Shown here piece after piece: positions 53,109 to 62,393 of a DNA stretch of 64,000 nt. This DNA comes from Prevotellaceae bacterium (lineage in GTDB: Bacteria > Bacteroidota > Bacteroidia > Bacteroidales > Paludibacteraceae): NCBI GenBank assembly GCA_031271465.1, contig JAISVR010000043.1, forward strand, positions 62,001 through 126,000, read 5' to 3'. The notes below the pieces were generated by a model that was given only the letters and a program-made list of their open reading frames with translations, ran no database searches and had not been told where the DNA came from. Numbering within the stretch: the first letter of the stretch is position 1; each line of letters opens with the position of its first letter. The position numbers were made by a program, and so were the translations under genes.

Positions 53109-53969
53109 CTATGCTACTGCATTGAGCATATTTCCATACACACTATTCAAGTCTGAAACTTGCTTTGTTAATTTGGTTGTTTCGGTTTTATAAGCTTCTA
53201 CCGAAACTAAAGATTGAGAAACAGCATCTTTTACTTTTCCTAATTCAGCATTTACCATCTGTATTGCTTTCGCCTGTCCATCTACTTCTTTCAATTGTAA
53301 TTCATACACTGCATTGACCGATACAAGCGATTTATTGATACCTTTCACAATATTTAGATATTCGCTTGATGATTGCGATGCTGTCGACATTTCAGAGGCA
53401 ATAGTTTGATATGAACTTACCAGCGCAGCTGACGAAGTATTAATCGCAGCTTGATTGCTTGCAAATGATGATACATTGTTGGTAGCCGAAGTTAACGAGT
53501 CGATAAATTTATCGGTTACACCTTTCAATGAGCCGAGTTCGGAAAGCTGCGAAGCTGTTTCAGACAAGCGAGAAATACCATCGGAAAGTTTTTGCACATC
53601 GTCTTCCGAAAGAGATGGCACACCACTCAAATCAATTGTTCCTCCTTCAGTACCGCCGGTAATATTTACATTACCACCACCTCCACCACCAAACGATGAT
53701 GTAGAAAAGCCTTCCATTTCTGCTTCTTCTTCTTCTTTCAATTGCGGGAATACATTATCCCAATGATAAGTTTTGTGAGGTTTACCAAAAGCTGTGATAG
53801 CAAAAAGTACTGCCTCTGTTCCCATTCCTGCGGTAAGAATCACTGATGCACCGGGCCAGTGTTGTATTTTAAAAAGTGCACCAACGATTACAACTGCAGC
53901 TCCAAATCCAAAAGCATATCCTACGATTCTCGCCCCACTCGGGGTTTCCATCCAATCTCCAATATTCAT
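53109..53969 (-). CDS. gldL: Type IX secretion motor subunit GldL
   Basis: 286 residues. Two N-terminal transmembrane helices (about 10-33 and 38-60) enclosing IQHWPGASVI, with the Glu in the second helix (GTEAVLF) that corresponds to the proton-path glutamate of the motor. A Gly-rich linker (FGGGGGGNVNITGG) follows, then a long coiled-coil cytoplasmic domain (about 115-286). GldL pentamers surround a GldM dimer. Full length. Confidence 0.95.
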   Translation of the reverse strand: MNIGDWMETPSGARIVGYAFGFGAAVVIVGALFKIQHWPGASVILTAGMGTEAVLFAITAFGKPHKTYHWDNVFPQLKEEEEAEMEGFSTSSFGGGGGGNVNITGGTEGGTIDLSGVPSLSEDDVQKLSDGISRLSETASQLSELGSLKGVTDKFIDSLTSATNNVSSFASNQAAINTSSAALVSSYQTIASEMSTASQSSSEYLNIVKGINKSLVSVNAVYELQLKEVDGQAKAIQMVNAELGKVKDAVSQSLVSVEAYKTETTKLTKQVSDLNSVYGNMLNAVA

Positions 53970-54023
53970 AATTTCGTAATAAATTTAAGGGTTGTGTTTT
54001 TTTATTTTTTATTTGCTATTTAA

Positions 54024-55445
54024 TTAATTTTTCTGTCCTTCAATAAAACTTCTAACACATCTGAAGCCAATGTATGATTTTGTTTCTTGTTGATATTCAT
54101 AAGTTCTCGAACCACATTGCAGATATGCACCTATATCTTTCCAAGAACCACCTTTAATTACTTTTCTTCTACGAACATCCGGCTCGTTCGATTTCACATT
54201 CACCTGATAATCCGGATTCATATCGTTCACAAAACTCAATGTAGACTCTGCATAAACCGACGATGTCCATTCCGAAACATTACCAGCCATATCATATAAA
54301 CCATAGTCGTTTGGCGGATAAGCTGCCACAAAAGAAGTAATCATATAACCATCGTCGGTATAGTTACCACGAAGAGGTTTGAAGTTAGCAAGGAAACATC
54401 CTTTCGCGGTTCGGATATAATTTCCTCCCCAAGGATACATTGCCAAATCTCTACCACCGCGAGCGGCATATTCCCACTCAGCTTCGATTGGAAGACGCCA
54501 ATCTTGCACTAACGGACCACCGGCTTCTACCTGATGTAAGTTAAATAATCTGGTTCTCCATACACAGAACGCTGTTGCTTGTTCCCAACTTACTCCTACC
54601 ACCGGATATTCGCCATAACCGGGGTGTGAGAAATACATCTTCATGTAAGGTTCGTTGTAAGCATAGGTAAAGTCACGAATCCAGCACAATGTGTCGGGAT
54701 AGATATTCAAAATCTTTTCAGATATAAAGTCACCTCGACTATTCAAAGGACGATAAATTGTTTGATTTACATAGCCACCGTCAACACTATAAACAGTATC
54801 TTTCTTTACCATCACATCGGCACTATCTTTAGTAACTCCCAAACCATCTACACTTCTATCGTATCTATTTTTCAATGCATTGAATTTGTTTACTTTCTCA
54901 GAAGCTTGTTTATAGTCGGCTACCGAGAATCTGTAATTCAAACGCATTGCATTAAGTTGAGGTACCAAATCAATTGCCTCTTCTCCAACATAAAACATAC
55001 TGTCTAAAGCACGCTTTTGATCTTCGTTAGGCTTATTCCATGGAATTGGTTTATCCCAATTCAAATATGGAACAACTTCATTACCTTGTCTATCTTGGGT
55101 GATTTTAAACGATTCGTCGCCTCCAATAGCCGGATCAGCCAAGCGTTCACGAGCAATGGAATCTCTAACATACATCACAAATTGGCGATATTCACCATTT
55201 GTAATTTCGGTTTCGTCCATCCAAAACGCATCGACTGAAACAGTTTTCGACTGAGAGTTCATCGCCCAATTTGCCTCCTGGTCATTAGTACCGGTAGTAA
55301 ACGAACCTCTGTTGATAAACACCATTCCAAATGGGGTCGGGTCTGCATACGCACGAGAATAAACTCCTACCAACTCACCATTACCTTTGCTTCCACAGCT
55401 TACTAAAGCTAGTACCAAAGCAGAAAAAAACAGAAACTTTTTCAT
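54024..55445 (-). CDS. gldK: Type IX secretion lipoprotein GldK
   Basis: 473 residues. Lipoprotein signal with the lipidated Cys at 17 (LVSC-GSKG) and a formylglycine-generating-enzyme-like (SUMF1) fold: VFINRGSFTTGTND, FWMDETEITNGEYRQFV, PVVGVSWEQATAFCVWRT, RLPIEAEWEYAARGG, DMAGNVSEWTSS, RRKVIKGGSWKD, YIGFRCVRS. Outer-membrane lipoprotein of the GldKN ring. The catalytic use of the SUMF1 fold is not expected here. Between porP and gldL in the T9SS operon. Confidence 0.95.
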   Translation of the reverse strand: MKKFLFFSALVLALVSCGSKGNGELVGVYSRAYADPTPFGMVFINRGSFTTGTNDQEANWAMNSQSKTVSVDAFWMDETEITNGEYRQFVMYVRDSIARERLADPAIGGDESFKITQDRQGNEVVPYLNWDKPIPWNKPNEDQKRALDSMFYVGEEAIDLVPQLNAMRLNYRFSVADYKQASEKVNKFNALKNRYDRSVDGLGVTKDSADVMVKKDTVYSVDGGYVNQTIYRPLNSRGDFISEKILNIYPDTLCWIRDFTYAYNEPYMKMYFSHPGYGEYPVVGVSWEQATAFCVWRTRLFNLHQVEAGGPLVQDWRLPIEAEWEYAARGGRDLAMYPWGGNYIRTAKGCFLANFKPLRGNYTDDGYMITSFVAAYPPNDYGLYDMAGNVSEWTSSVYAESTLSFVNDMNPDYQVNVKSNEPDVRRRKVIKGGSWKDIGAYLQCGSRTYEYQQETKSYIGFRCVRSFIEGQKN

Positions 55446-55469
55446 ATCAATTTAAAATATGTTTCACGA

Positions 55470-56441
55470 TTATAAAACTCTAACACTCTTATATTTATTT
55501 AATTTTTTTGTCCCTAATTTGAAACTGAACCTCAAAAATAATTCATGTGAACCTGCCGAATTGACAATAAATTTTGATGTGGGTAAATCAAAAGCATAAC
55601 CTCCCGACAATCCGTTGGATAAATTTATCCCTAAAAATAAAATCACCGCATCTTGATACCTCCAACCTATTCCTCCCCAATACTTCTTGTCCATTTCGAG
55701 ACGGGCATCAATTTCAGCTTGAAACGAAATGAAATCAGTTTTGTACAAAAAACTCGGATAAAACCTGAATCGTTCGTTTATAAGCGGCATTTCGCATCCT
55801 CCCGTGAGGTAAAATACTCTACCTATAAAACTCTCAATGTTGTCGTCAAGCTGAAATGTCGGTTCAAAAACATGTAACATCGAAACTCCGGCATACCAAT
55901 TTTTCGCATTATACCAAGCTCCACAACTAAAATCAACTGCCATTGCATTAACCGATTGACTCGGAATTTTGCCATCACCTTGTATATTATGGTAATCGCT
56001 GGCTACATCTCGAACGCTATCTCCATGTATAGTTTGATTAACAAAACCTATATTTCCTCCAAAACTCAAACTCCCCTCTCCCAACCGAAATTTATACGCA
56101 TACTGCATATTGACCGATTGCGTAGAAAAAATTCCGGCTTTGTCATTATAAAAAATCAATCCTGCATTATGCACTTTCCCTGACAGTTTCAAGGGCATAT
56201 TTGCCGCAAAAAAAGTAGTTTGAGGTGCATTTGGCATTCCTATCCACTGCAATCGCTGCAAACCGAAAATATTTATTTCATCATTTTCTGCGATTGATGC
56301 CGGATTGAAAGTTTCAAAGCCGAACATATACTGACTTATTTGAGCTTCAGACTGTCCTCTGACAAGAAAACAGTTCACAAACAAACAAGAAATAATCAGT
56401 AAAAAACATCTCCCTATTGTATGTAAGCCGTTCTCAAACAA
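55470..56441 (-). CDS. porP: PorP/SprF-family outer-membrane protein of T9SS
   Basis: About 323 residues: signal peptide (roughly 12-29, CFLVRG-Q) and a beta-barrel of the PorP/SprF family (SQYMFGFETFNPASIAEND, YKFRLGEGSLSFGGNIGFVNQ, KYWGGIGWRYQDAVILFLGINLSNGLSGGYAFDL). The start codon appears to be TTG at 56441, as no in-frame ATG precedes the signal peptide; exact start uncertain. First gene of the T9SS operon, with a TACTTTTG -7 box at 56487-56494. It is required for secretion in Porphyromonas-type systems; here the link is by operon and family. Confidence 0.88.
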   Translation of the reverse strand: MFENGLHTIGRCFLLIISCLFVNCFLVRGQSEAQISQYMFGFETFNPASIAENDEINIFGLQRLQWIGMPNAPQTTFFAANMPLKLSGKVHNAGLIFYNDKAGIFSTQSVNMQYAYKFRLGEGSLSFGGNIGFVNQTIHGDSVRDVASDYHNIQGDGKIPSQSVNAMAVDFSCGAWYNAKNWYAGVSMLHVFEPTFQLDDNIESFIGRVFYLTGGCEMPLINERFRFYPSFLYKTDFISFQAEIDARLEMDKKYWGGIGWRYQDAVILFLGINLSNGLSGGYAFDLPTSKFIVNSAGSHELFLRFSFKLGTKKLNKYKSVRVL

Positions 56442-56486
56442 GCGTATTCTTTATTTATTTTTACAATCAAACTGTTTTATAAACAG

Positions 56487-56515
56487 CAAAAGTAACAAAA
56501 TATTGTATACACAAA
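56487..56515 (-). promoter_or_regulatory. Promoter of porP-gldKLMN
   Basis: Minus strand TTTG (56512-56515), 17 bases, TACTTTTG (56487-56494); spacing a little short. Confidence 0.55.
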
Positions 56516-56552
56516 CACTTTTTGCACAAAAAAACGCTCAAAATGAGTTTTT

Positions 56553-56774
56553 TTAATATTCTTCTTCATTAAAAAAGAAATCTTCTTTACTCGGATAATC
56601 GGGCCAAATATCTTCTATACTTTCATATACTTCGCCTTCATCTTCCATTTCTTGTAAATTTTCGATAACTTCCAAAGGAGCTCCCGAACGCATGGCATAA
56701 TCAACTAATTCGTCTTTAGTTGCGGGCCAGGGTGCATCTTCCAATTTTGAAGCTAATTCGAGTGTCCAATACAT
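56553..56774 (-). CDS. DUF2795 small acidic protein
   Basis: 73 residues, very acidic, with the DUF2795 pattern MYWTLELASKLEDAPWPATKDELVDYAMRSGAPLEVIENLQEM and a Glu/Asp-rich C-terminal tail. The function of this family is unknown. It lies between the T9SS operon and the PduO-type gene on the same strand, and its stop is 65 bases before the porP promoter, so it probably forms its own unit or the end of the upstream one. Confidence 0.85.
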   Translation of the reverse strand: MYWTLELASKLEDAPWPATKDELVDYAMRSGAPLEVIENLQEMEDEGEVYESIEDIWPDYPSKEDFFFNEEEY

Positions 56775-56849
56775 GACGCCTTATTTTTTTAACAATGTTT
56801 TACTTACTATAATTGCGTGCAAAATTAAAAAGAAATCCGATATTAACAA

Positions 56850-57398
56850 CTAATCTTTGAAAAAAACTTTTTCGTTTACTCGATGAGCAATAAATCGCGA
56901 CAAGACAAATAAATAGTCGGACAAACGATTAACATAGCAATAAATAAACTCAAAGTTCTGTAAATCAACATCTAATCGATATAAGCTGCGTTCCATCCGC
57001 CGACAAACCGTACGGCATACATGGATATAACTTACGGTAAAATTGTGTTCTCCTCCCGGTATAATAAATTTTGTTAGTGGCAGAAGATTTTTGTCCATTT
57101 CGTCTATTTCTTGTTCTAAAAACTGTATTTCTTCCTGCAATTTTTCGGCAACTAAAGGGAGTTTATGTTTGCCTGTTTCGGTAGCTAAAAAAGCTCCGAC
57201 ATCAAACAGGAAAGTTTGAATACGCAATATTTTTTCAGCTAAATCTTTTTCGTCCATACAATTTCGCAACACTCCTAAATGTGCATTCAATTCATCAACA
57301 GTACCGTAAGCCTCCAACCGGTTATCGGCTTTTGATACCCGACAACCGCCTATCAAAGATGTTTGTCCCTTATCGCCCGTTTTAGTGTATATTTTCAT
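56850..57398 (-). CDS. Cob(I)yrinic acid a,c-diamide adenosyltransferase, PduO type
   Basis: 182 residues of the PduO family: MKIYTKTGDKGQTSLIGGCRVSKADNRLEAYGTVDELNAHLG (ATP-binding N terminus), FIIPGG, and the helical RTVCRRMERSLYRL, YVNRLSDYLFVLSR motifs. It attaches the adenosyl group to cobalamin, giving coenzyme B12 for B12-dependent enzymes. Complete. The methyltransferase gene precedes it by 6 bases, so the two are one transcript. Confidence 0.92.
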   Translation of the reverse strand: MKIYTKTGDKGQTSLIGGCRVSKADNRLEAYGTVDELNAHLGVLRNCMDEKDLAEKILRIQTFLFDVGAFLATETGKHKLPLVAEKLQEEIQFLEQEIDEMDKNLLPLTKFIIPGGEHNFTVSYIHVCRTVCRRMERSLYRLDVDLQNFEFIYCYVNRLSDYLFVLSRFIAHRVNEKVFFKD

Positions 57399-57404
57399 AA
57401 ATAA

Positions 57405-58193
57405 TTAATTTCTAAGTCGATAAAAATAATCTTGTTTTTGTAATTCTGAGTTGAAATAAACAATACCAAGCGAGAATAAATCGAACGACACGCGCACTTG
57501 GGGCTGTTGTTTTATTTCGAGCCAAGCTTCCTGCATGCCTTTCGAATGATGAATATCGTCGAAAACAAAAACGCTTGCCTGAGTTATTTTTTTCAAACAT
57601 TGATAAAAATAATTGAGCGTTGCCTCTTTCGTATGGTTAGCATCGAAGAAAACGAAACCCACACAGTCTAATTTTTCGAGCAATTCCGGCAAGGTATCGT
57701 CAATATTACCTTCGATGAGTTTAACATGGTTCAACCCGCAAACAGCAAGCGTTCTACGGGCAATTTGTAACGATTGCGAACAACCTTCGAGCGAATAACA
57801 AGGCGTAGCTGTATTTACTGCAGCTAAATAGGCAGTGGTAATACCCAGCGAAGTACCCAATTCAATAATATTGACAGGTTTTGCCGCATTCACCAAACGA
57901 AAAAGCAGTTGGGCATATTTTCGTTTTTTAAGCGAGTGGGCTGCTATAGAAGCTACCCGGCGACGGCGCGAACGACCTGTGCCAAAATCGTTAACAAAAA
58001 TCGTTTCGCGACTATCGAGCAAACGAACTCGCGCTTCCTCTACCTCCTTATATATATAGTAGGGATTTTTCTCTTCAAAAACATTTGTAACCAAATCGAA
58101 AGCAAACGGCGAATGTATGCCATGCCCACGAAAATGCCGAGCCTTGACCCTATAAGCCAAAAATCGTGCAACGGTTTTTAGTCGTTTTTTCAT
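57405..58193 (-). CDS. Class I SAM-dependent O-methyltransferase
   Basis: 262 residues. SAM-binding motif IIELGTSLGITTAYLAA (about 107-124), the acidic loop YSLEG, and FVFFDANHTKEATLNYF as the catalytic/metal region. Substrate unknown; the pattern fits the small-molecule O-methyltransferase group. It directly precedes the PduO-type gene. The promoter (TATCTTTG, 58201-58208, with TTG 21 bases upstream) is shared in opposite orientation with the SIMPL gene. The translation shows a basic N-terminal segment (residues 1-40). Confidence 0.82.
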   Translation of the reverse strand: MKKRLKTVARFLAYRVKARHFRGHGIHSPFAFDLVTNVFEEKNPYYIYKEVEEARVRLLDSRETIFVNDFGTGRSRRRRVASIAAHSLKKRKYAQLLFRLVNAAKPVNIIELGTSLGITTAYLAAVNTATPCYSLEGCSQSLQIARRTLAVCGLNHVKLIEGNIDDTLPELLEKLDCVGFVFFDANHTKEATLNYFYQCLKKITQASVFVFDDIHHSKGMQEAWLEIKQQPQVRVSFDLFSLGIVYFNSELQKQDYFYRLRN

Positions 58194-58200
58194 AGCGGGG

Positions 58201-58229
58201 CAAAGATAATGGAATTTATTTTATCTTTG
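58201..58229. promoter_or_regulatory. Back-to-back promoters of the methyltransferase and SIMPL genes
   Basis: TATCTTTG on the minus strand (58201-58208) and on the plus strand (58222-58229), only 13 bases apart, so the two polymerases would compete. The minus-strand -33 TTG is at 58230-58232. Confidence 0.65.
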
Positions 58230-58263
58230 CAAGGTATTTTCTAACCTTAAAAATTACATTATC

Positions 58264-58983
58264 ATGTTACAAAAAATTCAAATTGCGGTAGCGGGCACAG
58301 TTGTTGCCATCGGTTTAATCTTGCTGGGCGTTTGTATAAACAAGGGTCTGCAAAGTTTTTCCAACAGAGAAAGAGTGGTAACAGTAAAGGGATTGGCGGA
58401 AAAGGAATTTAAAGCCAGTTCTGCCATGGTAAGTATTTCGGTGAGCTGTTCGGGCGATTTACCAAAAGAACTGTCGGAGAAAACCGAAAAAACGGCGGCA
58501 GATATTGCAGCTTATCTCAAAACGATGGGCTATGAAAAGGGAAGCCGCGTATCGGAAATTGATATTTACGACAGCAAAACTTATTTTGAAAAAGAATGGC
58601 AAGATGATATACAAAAATATATCAATGTAAAAAAAGACCGATACAAGGCGTCGAAAACCCTTTCATTTGAGATAGAAGATGTGGAAAAAGCCGAAGGGGT
58701 GAAAAATAAAATCAATCTCGATTTGATAAACAAAAATCTTTCGACCAATGTTGAAAATATTTTTACTGACTACCGTTTCGACGAATTGAACAGTATTAAA
58801 CCCGAACTGATAGCCGAAAGCACGCGAAATGCACGCGAGGCAGGCGAACAGTTTGCCAAAGACTCGAAGTCGAAATTGGGTAAAATCAAGACTGCTTCGC
58901 AGGGGCAAATTGATTTGCGCTACAACCGGCATACTCAAACCGCACGCGTGATAAGTAATATTGTTTTCTATTTGGAAGATTGA
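58264..58983 (+). CDS. SIMPL-domain (DUF541) protein
   Basis: 239 residues: an N-terminal membrane anchor or signal (about 7-30), then the SIMPL domain (VVTVKGLAEKEFKASSAMVSISVSC, a helical segment EKTEKTAADIAAYLKTMG, and a C-terminal beta/helix end with SKSKLGKIKTASQGQ). SIMPL proteins are periplasmic, oligomeric, and of uncertain role (oxidative stress or interaction with signalling proteins in other organisms). Single gene, ended by an 18-bp hairpin shared with recX. Confidence 0.85.
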   Translation: MLQKIQIAVAGTVVAIGLILLGVCINKGLQSFSNRERVVTVKGLAEKEFKASSAMVSISVSCSGDLPKELSEKTEKTAADIAAYLKTMGYEKGSRVSEIDIYDSKTYFEKEWQDDIQKYINVKKDRYKASKTLSFEIEDVEKAEGVKNKINLDLINKNLSTNVENIFTDYRFDELNSIKPELIAESTRNAREAGEQFAKDSKSKLGKIKTASQGQIDLRYNRHTQTARVISNIVFYLED

Positions 58984-58999
58984 GAAGAGTGTAGAAATA

Positions 59000-59041
59000 A
59001 AATATGCGCTATGAATTGAACGAAATTCATAGCGCATATTT
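59000..59041. terminator. Bidirectional terminator between the SIMPL gene and recX
   Basis: An 18-bp perfect stem (59000-59017 with 59024-59041), 6-base loop, T run on the plus strand (TTTTT) and an A-rich left side giving T's on the minus strand. Confidence 0.88.
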
Positions 59042-59044
59042 TTA

Positions 59045-59506
59045 TCACAATCTTTTCCACACCTCACCGACAGCCGACAGTTCAAAACCGCGGCTTAGAG
59101 CAAAACGGTAGAGTTTGGCACGGCGGTCGGCATCGTTTTTGAATTTCATTCCGCGTTGCTTGGCGCGAAGCAATTCAACAAGGGTTTCACAGTAAACTTC
59201 GCTGTCAATTTCGGCAAGGGCATCAGCAATAAGCGCGGGGGAAATATTCTTCATTTTTAAAGCGAAAGCTATTTTTTGCCTGCCCCATTTGTTGAAACGA
59301 AATTTGTCGCGCACGAAAGCGTGGGCAAAACGAGCATCATCTAAAAACTTTTCTTTCGTAAGATAATCGATAATCTTTTCTGCATCCGATGGATTAATGC
59401 CCCACGCAAGCAGTTTTTCATTGATGTCTGCCGAACATTTTTCGGAAGCAGTGCAAAGAGCGGCAGCACGGTGCAAGGCTTGTTCGTATGTGAGTTCTTG
59501 CGGCAT
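59045..59506 (-). CDS. recX: RecX family regulator
   Basis: 153 residues, three-helix repeats (LTYEQALHRAAALC, IDYLTKEKFLDDARFAHAFVRDKFRFNKWGRQKIAFALKMK, DADRRAKLYRFALSRGFE), the RecX pattern. RecX inhibits RecA filament extension and strand exchange. In this window there is no recA; the gene lies 22 bases after the topoisomerase subunit on the same strand and is probably co-transcribed with it. Complete. Confidence 0.88.
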   Translation of the reverse strand: MPQELTYEQALHRAAALCTASEKCSADINEKLLAWGINPSDAEKIIDYLTKEKFLDDARFAHAFVRDKFRFNKWGRQKIAFALKMKNISPALIADALAEIDSEVYCETLVELLRAKQRGMKFKNDADRRAKLYRFALSRGFELSAVGEVWKRL

Positions 59507-59528
59507 AATACTTGTATTAGATTAAAAC

Positions 59529-62282
59529 TCAAAACAACGACATCTGCCCCGTAATTTCGTTCGTAATCTGCACAATATCCTGCGCTTCGCGTTTGGATTT
59601 TTCTTCTTCGGTTTCAGGTTCTGATGTTGGGGTGTAGAAAACTACTTCTTTCGCTTCAGCAGTTGGCGTTTCTGCTTGATTTTCGGTTTCGTCCGTAACT
59701 TCTCCTTCCTCTGCTTCGGGGAAACGGGTAGGTTCGAGTTCCTTCACTTTGGCAACCTCGAAAGTACTTATGCGTTTACCTTTTGCCTTAAAACTTTTTA
59801 CACCGACAAATTCGTCCACATCAATTTCCATCGGCTGGCGGTGAGCATCTGCCCCGCCAAACACCACTTCGAAGCGCGGATAAACCTGTCCGGAAAGCAA
59901 TATCAAGCGACTGTCGGCATTGTCTCCAAGGAAATTTTGCCGTTTCTGACTCGGCTCAAATTGAAAGCGTTTGATATACGAAAAACCTTGTTCGGCATCG
60001 TAAAGCGCAACCGACCATATTTTTTCGGCATCGAACTGTTCTACTTTCAACAAATCGTTGTCGTAGTGGTTATTGAGGTCGAACGAAGTGGTATAATATT
60101 CGCCGTTTTTAGTAACAACGAGAATTTGGTCGTCGCTATGATATTCGCCCAAAAACTCGCCGCGTCCGTCGTAATTGAGGCGTAACACATCGTGGTCAAA
60201 CCATACCTTGCGCCCACCGAGAGTAGAACCGCCTTTTTGTTTGAGGGCAATTTTGTGAATATCGTTTTTACTCAATACATTACCCATCGAAGCGCGCCCT
60301 TTGATAGCTATTTCGCCAAAATCTTTCTCGAAAACAAGAATTTTCAGGCGCGGTTTCGGTTTGAGTGTTACCTTAATAATTTCCGCCTCGCCGTTGGGAT
60401 TGGCAGAGAAATACATCAATTTCGAGTTAGGCGTGCCCTGCGTAATATCGTATTCTTTATCGCGGGTAACACCGGTAACGGAAAATCGTTTAATATAATG
60501 CGCTCCGTCGCGCCCGTCGCGATACACGGCATTGTACACCGTACGCTTATCGTTCTTTTTAAACACCGCCAAATACAACACATTTTTGCCCACATAAAGC
60601 TTGTCCGAAACCTTGACAACCTTGTACTTTCCATCTTTGAAAAATACAATAATGTCGTCCATATCCGAACAGTTGCACACAAATTCATCCTTGCGCAACG
60701 AAGTGCCGATAAATCCTTCCTCGCGGTTGATATAAAGCTTTTCGTTTGCCTCCACCACTTTGGTAGCAACAATGGTTTCGAAATTGCGAATTTCCGTTCG
60801 GCGCGGGAAAAGCTTTCCGTAGCGGGCTTTCAATCCCGAAAACCAAGTGATTGTATATTCCACCAAATGTGCAAGGTGATAGTCTATTTCCTCTACATTG
60901 CCTTTCATCAGAGCGATGTTTTCTTCCGCCTTGTCGGAATTGAATCGGAGGATTCGCCCCATTTTTATTTCCAACAGGCGGAGAATATCTTCGCGCGTAA
61001 CTTCACGGATAAAATCTTTCTTGAAAGGTTCGAGGCGATTGTCAATATGCCCGATAGCCTCGTCTTGCGACGCGCTTTCCTCGAATTTTTTATCCTTATA
61101 GATGCGTTCTTCGATAAATATTTTTTCGAGCGAAGCGAAATGCAACTGCTCAAGCAATTCTGCTTTCTGAATTTCAAGCTCCTTGCGAAGCAATTCTTTT
61201 GTAGTTTCCACATTATAGCGCAGCACATCGCTCACGCGGAGGAAATGCGGCTTATTGTCGCTGATAACGCAACAGTTGGGCGATACGCTCATTTCGCAGT
61301 TGGTAAATGCGTAGAGAGCATCAATGGCTTTATCGCTCGAAGTGCCGGGCACAAGATGCACAAGAATCTCCACATTAGCGGCGGTATTGTCGTCCACCTT
61401 GCGGATTTTTATTTTGCCCCGTTCATTTGCCTTCACAATGCTGTCTTGCACCGAACCTGTATTTGTTCCGTAAGGAATTTCGGAAATAACAAGGGTTTTG
61501 TTGTCTATTTTGCTGATTTTTGCACGGATTTTCACTTGTCCGCCACGCTGCCCGTCATTGTATTTTGCCACATCGATGGAACCTCCCGTAAGGAAATCGG
61601 GCAACAATACAAAATCCTCGCCTTTAAGGCAGGAAATAGCAGCATCAATCAATTCGTTGAAATTGTGGGGCAGGATTTTGGAGTTCAAACCCACGCCGAT
61701 ACCTTCGGTGCCCTGCGCGAGCAGCAACGGAAATTTTACGGGGAGAGAAACAGGTTCTTTGTTACGCCCGTCGTACGAAGCTTTCCATTCGGTAATTTTG
61801 GGACTGAAAAGCACTTCGAGGGCAAATTTCGATAGCCGCGCCTCGATGTAACGCGGAGCTGCCGCACCATCGCCTGTAAGAATATTACCCCAGTTTCCCT
61901 GCGTGTCGATAAGCAGTTCCTTTTGCCCCATATTAACAAGCGCATCGCCGATGGAAGCATCGCCGTGGGGGTGAAACTGCATGGTGTGCCCAACAACATT
62001 GGCAACTTTGTTGTATCGCCCGTCGTCCATTCGTTTCATGGAGTGCAAGATGCGCCGCTGTACGGGTTTCAATCCGTCGTTAATATGCGGCACGGCGCGC
62101 TCGAGGTTTACATACGAGGCATAGTCGAGAAACCACGACTGATACATTCCCGAGAGGTGGTATTTCACGCTATCGTCTGCCAACACAGGCACTTTGTAAC
62201 GCGAGTGGGCTTCGGGTTGCTCGTCGCCGGCAGGTTGGGGTTCAATGGTATTTTCCGTTTCGAGGTTTTCTTCTATTGTCAT
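59529..62282 (-). CDS. parC: DNA gyrase / topoisomerase IV subunit A
   Basis: 917 residues. Type IIA topoisomerase breakage-reunion subunit: N-terminal domain with the nucleophilic Tyr145 in AAPRYIEARLS, GHTMQFHPHGDASIGDALVNMGQ, and the tower/coiled-coil region; then a C-terminal beta-pinwheel (about 530-830) and an acidic, Glu/Thr-rich tail ending QITNEITGQMSLF. Bacteroidota carry a second, longer GyrA-type enzyme, so this copy is probably topoisomerase IV (ParC), though a ParE partner is not beside it. A -7 box (62325-62332) lies upstream; recX follows. Confidence 0.9.
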   Translation of the reverse strand: MTIEENLETENTIEPQPAGDEQPEAHSRYKVPVLADDSVKYHLSGMYQSWFLDYASYVNLERAVPHINDGLKPVQRRILHSMKRMDDGRYNKVANVVGHTMQFHPHGDASIGDALVNMGQKELLIDTQGNWGNILTGDGAAAPRYIEARLSKFALEVLFSPKITEWKASYDGRNKEPVSLPVKFPLLLAQGTEGIGVGLNSKILPHNFNELIDAAISCLKGEDFVLLPDFLTGGSIDVAKYNDGQRGGQVKIRAKISKIDNKTLVISEIPYGTNTGSVQDSIVKANERGKIKIRKVDDNTAANVEILVHLVPGTSSDKAIDALYAFTNCEMSVSPNCCVISDNKPHFLRVSDVLRYNVETTKELLRKELEIQKAELLEQLHFASLEKIFIEERIYKDKKFEESASQDEAIGHIDNRLEPFKKDFIREVTREDILRLLEIKMGRILRFNSDKAEENIALMKGNVEEIDYHLAHLVEYTITWFSGLKARYGKLFPRRTEIRNFETIVATKVVEANEKLYINREEGFIGTSLRKDEFVCNCSDMDDIIVFFKDGKYKVVKVSDKLYVGKNVLYLAVFKKNDKRTVYNAVYRDGRDGAHYIKRFSVTGVTRDKEYDITQGTPNSKLMYFSANPNGEAEIIKVTLKPKPRLKILVFEKDFGEIAIKGRASMGNVLSKNDIHKIALKQKGGSTLGGRKVWFDHDVLRLNYDGRGEFLGEYHSDDQILVVTKNGEYYTTSFDLNNHYDNDLLKVEQFDAEKIWSVALYDAEQGFSYIKRFQFEPSQKRQNFLGDNADSRLILLSGQVYPRFEVVFGGADAHRQPMEIDVDEFVGVKSFKAKGKRISTFEVAKVKELEPTRFPEAEEGEVTDETENQAETPTAEAKEVVFYTPTSEPETEEEKSKREAQDIVQITNEITGQMSLF

Positions 62283-62324
62283 TTTTTATCGCTCCGTTTT
62301 TTGCTCATGGTTAAAAAATTCGAG

Positions 62325-62332
62325 CAAAGATA
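62325..62332 (-). promoter_or_regulatory. -7 box of the topoisomerase subunit gene
   Basis: TATCTTTG on the minus strand, 43 bases before the start codon; -33 element not clear. Confidence 0.5.
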
Positions 62333-62393
62333 TAAAGAAATACGGATTAAAAAGACTACTTTCGCGAAATTTAAAAACGAAAATTGTTTCCTT

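Noticed and set aside
60192..61835. 547-codon open frame antisense to the GyrA/ParC gene
   Set aside because: Composition is Phe/His/Cys-rich with no domain pattern, and it lies wholly opposite a strongly conserved gene; a shadow of codon bias.
61923..62393. Extended N terminus of the lytic transglycosylase from 61923
   Set aside because: The frame runs antisense through the topoisomerase gene; the signal peptide begins at 62394.
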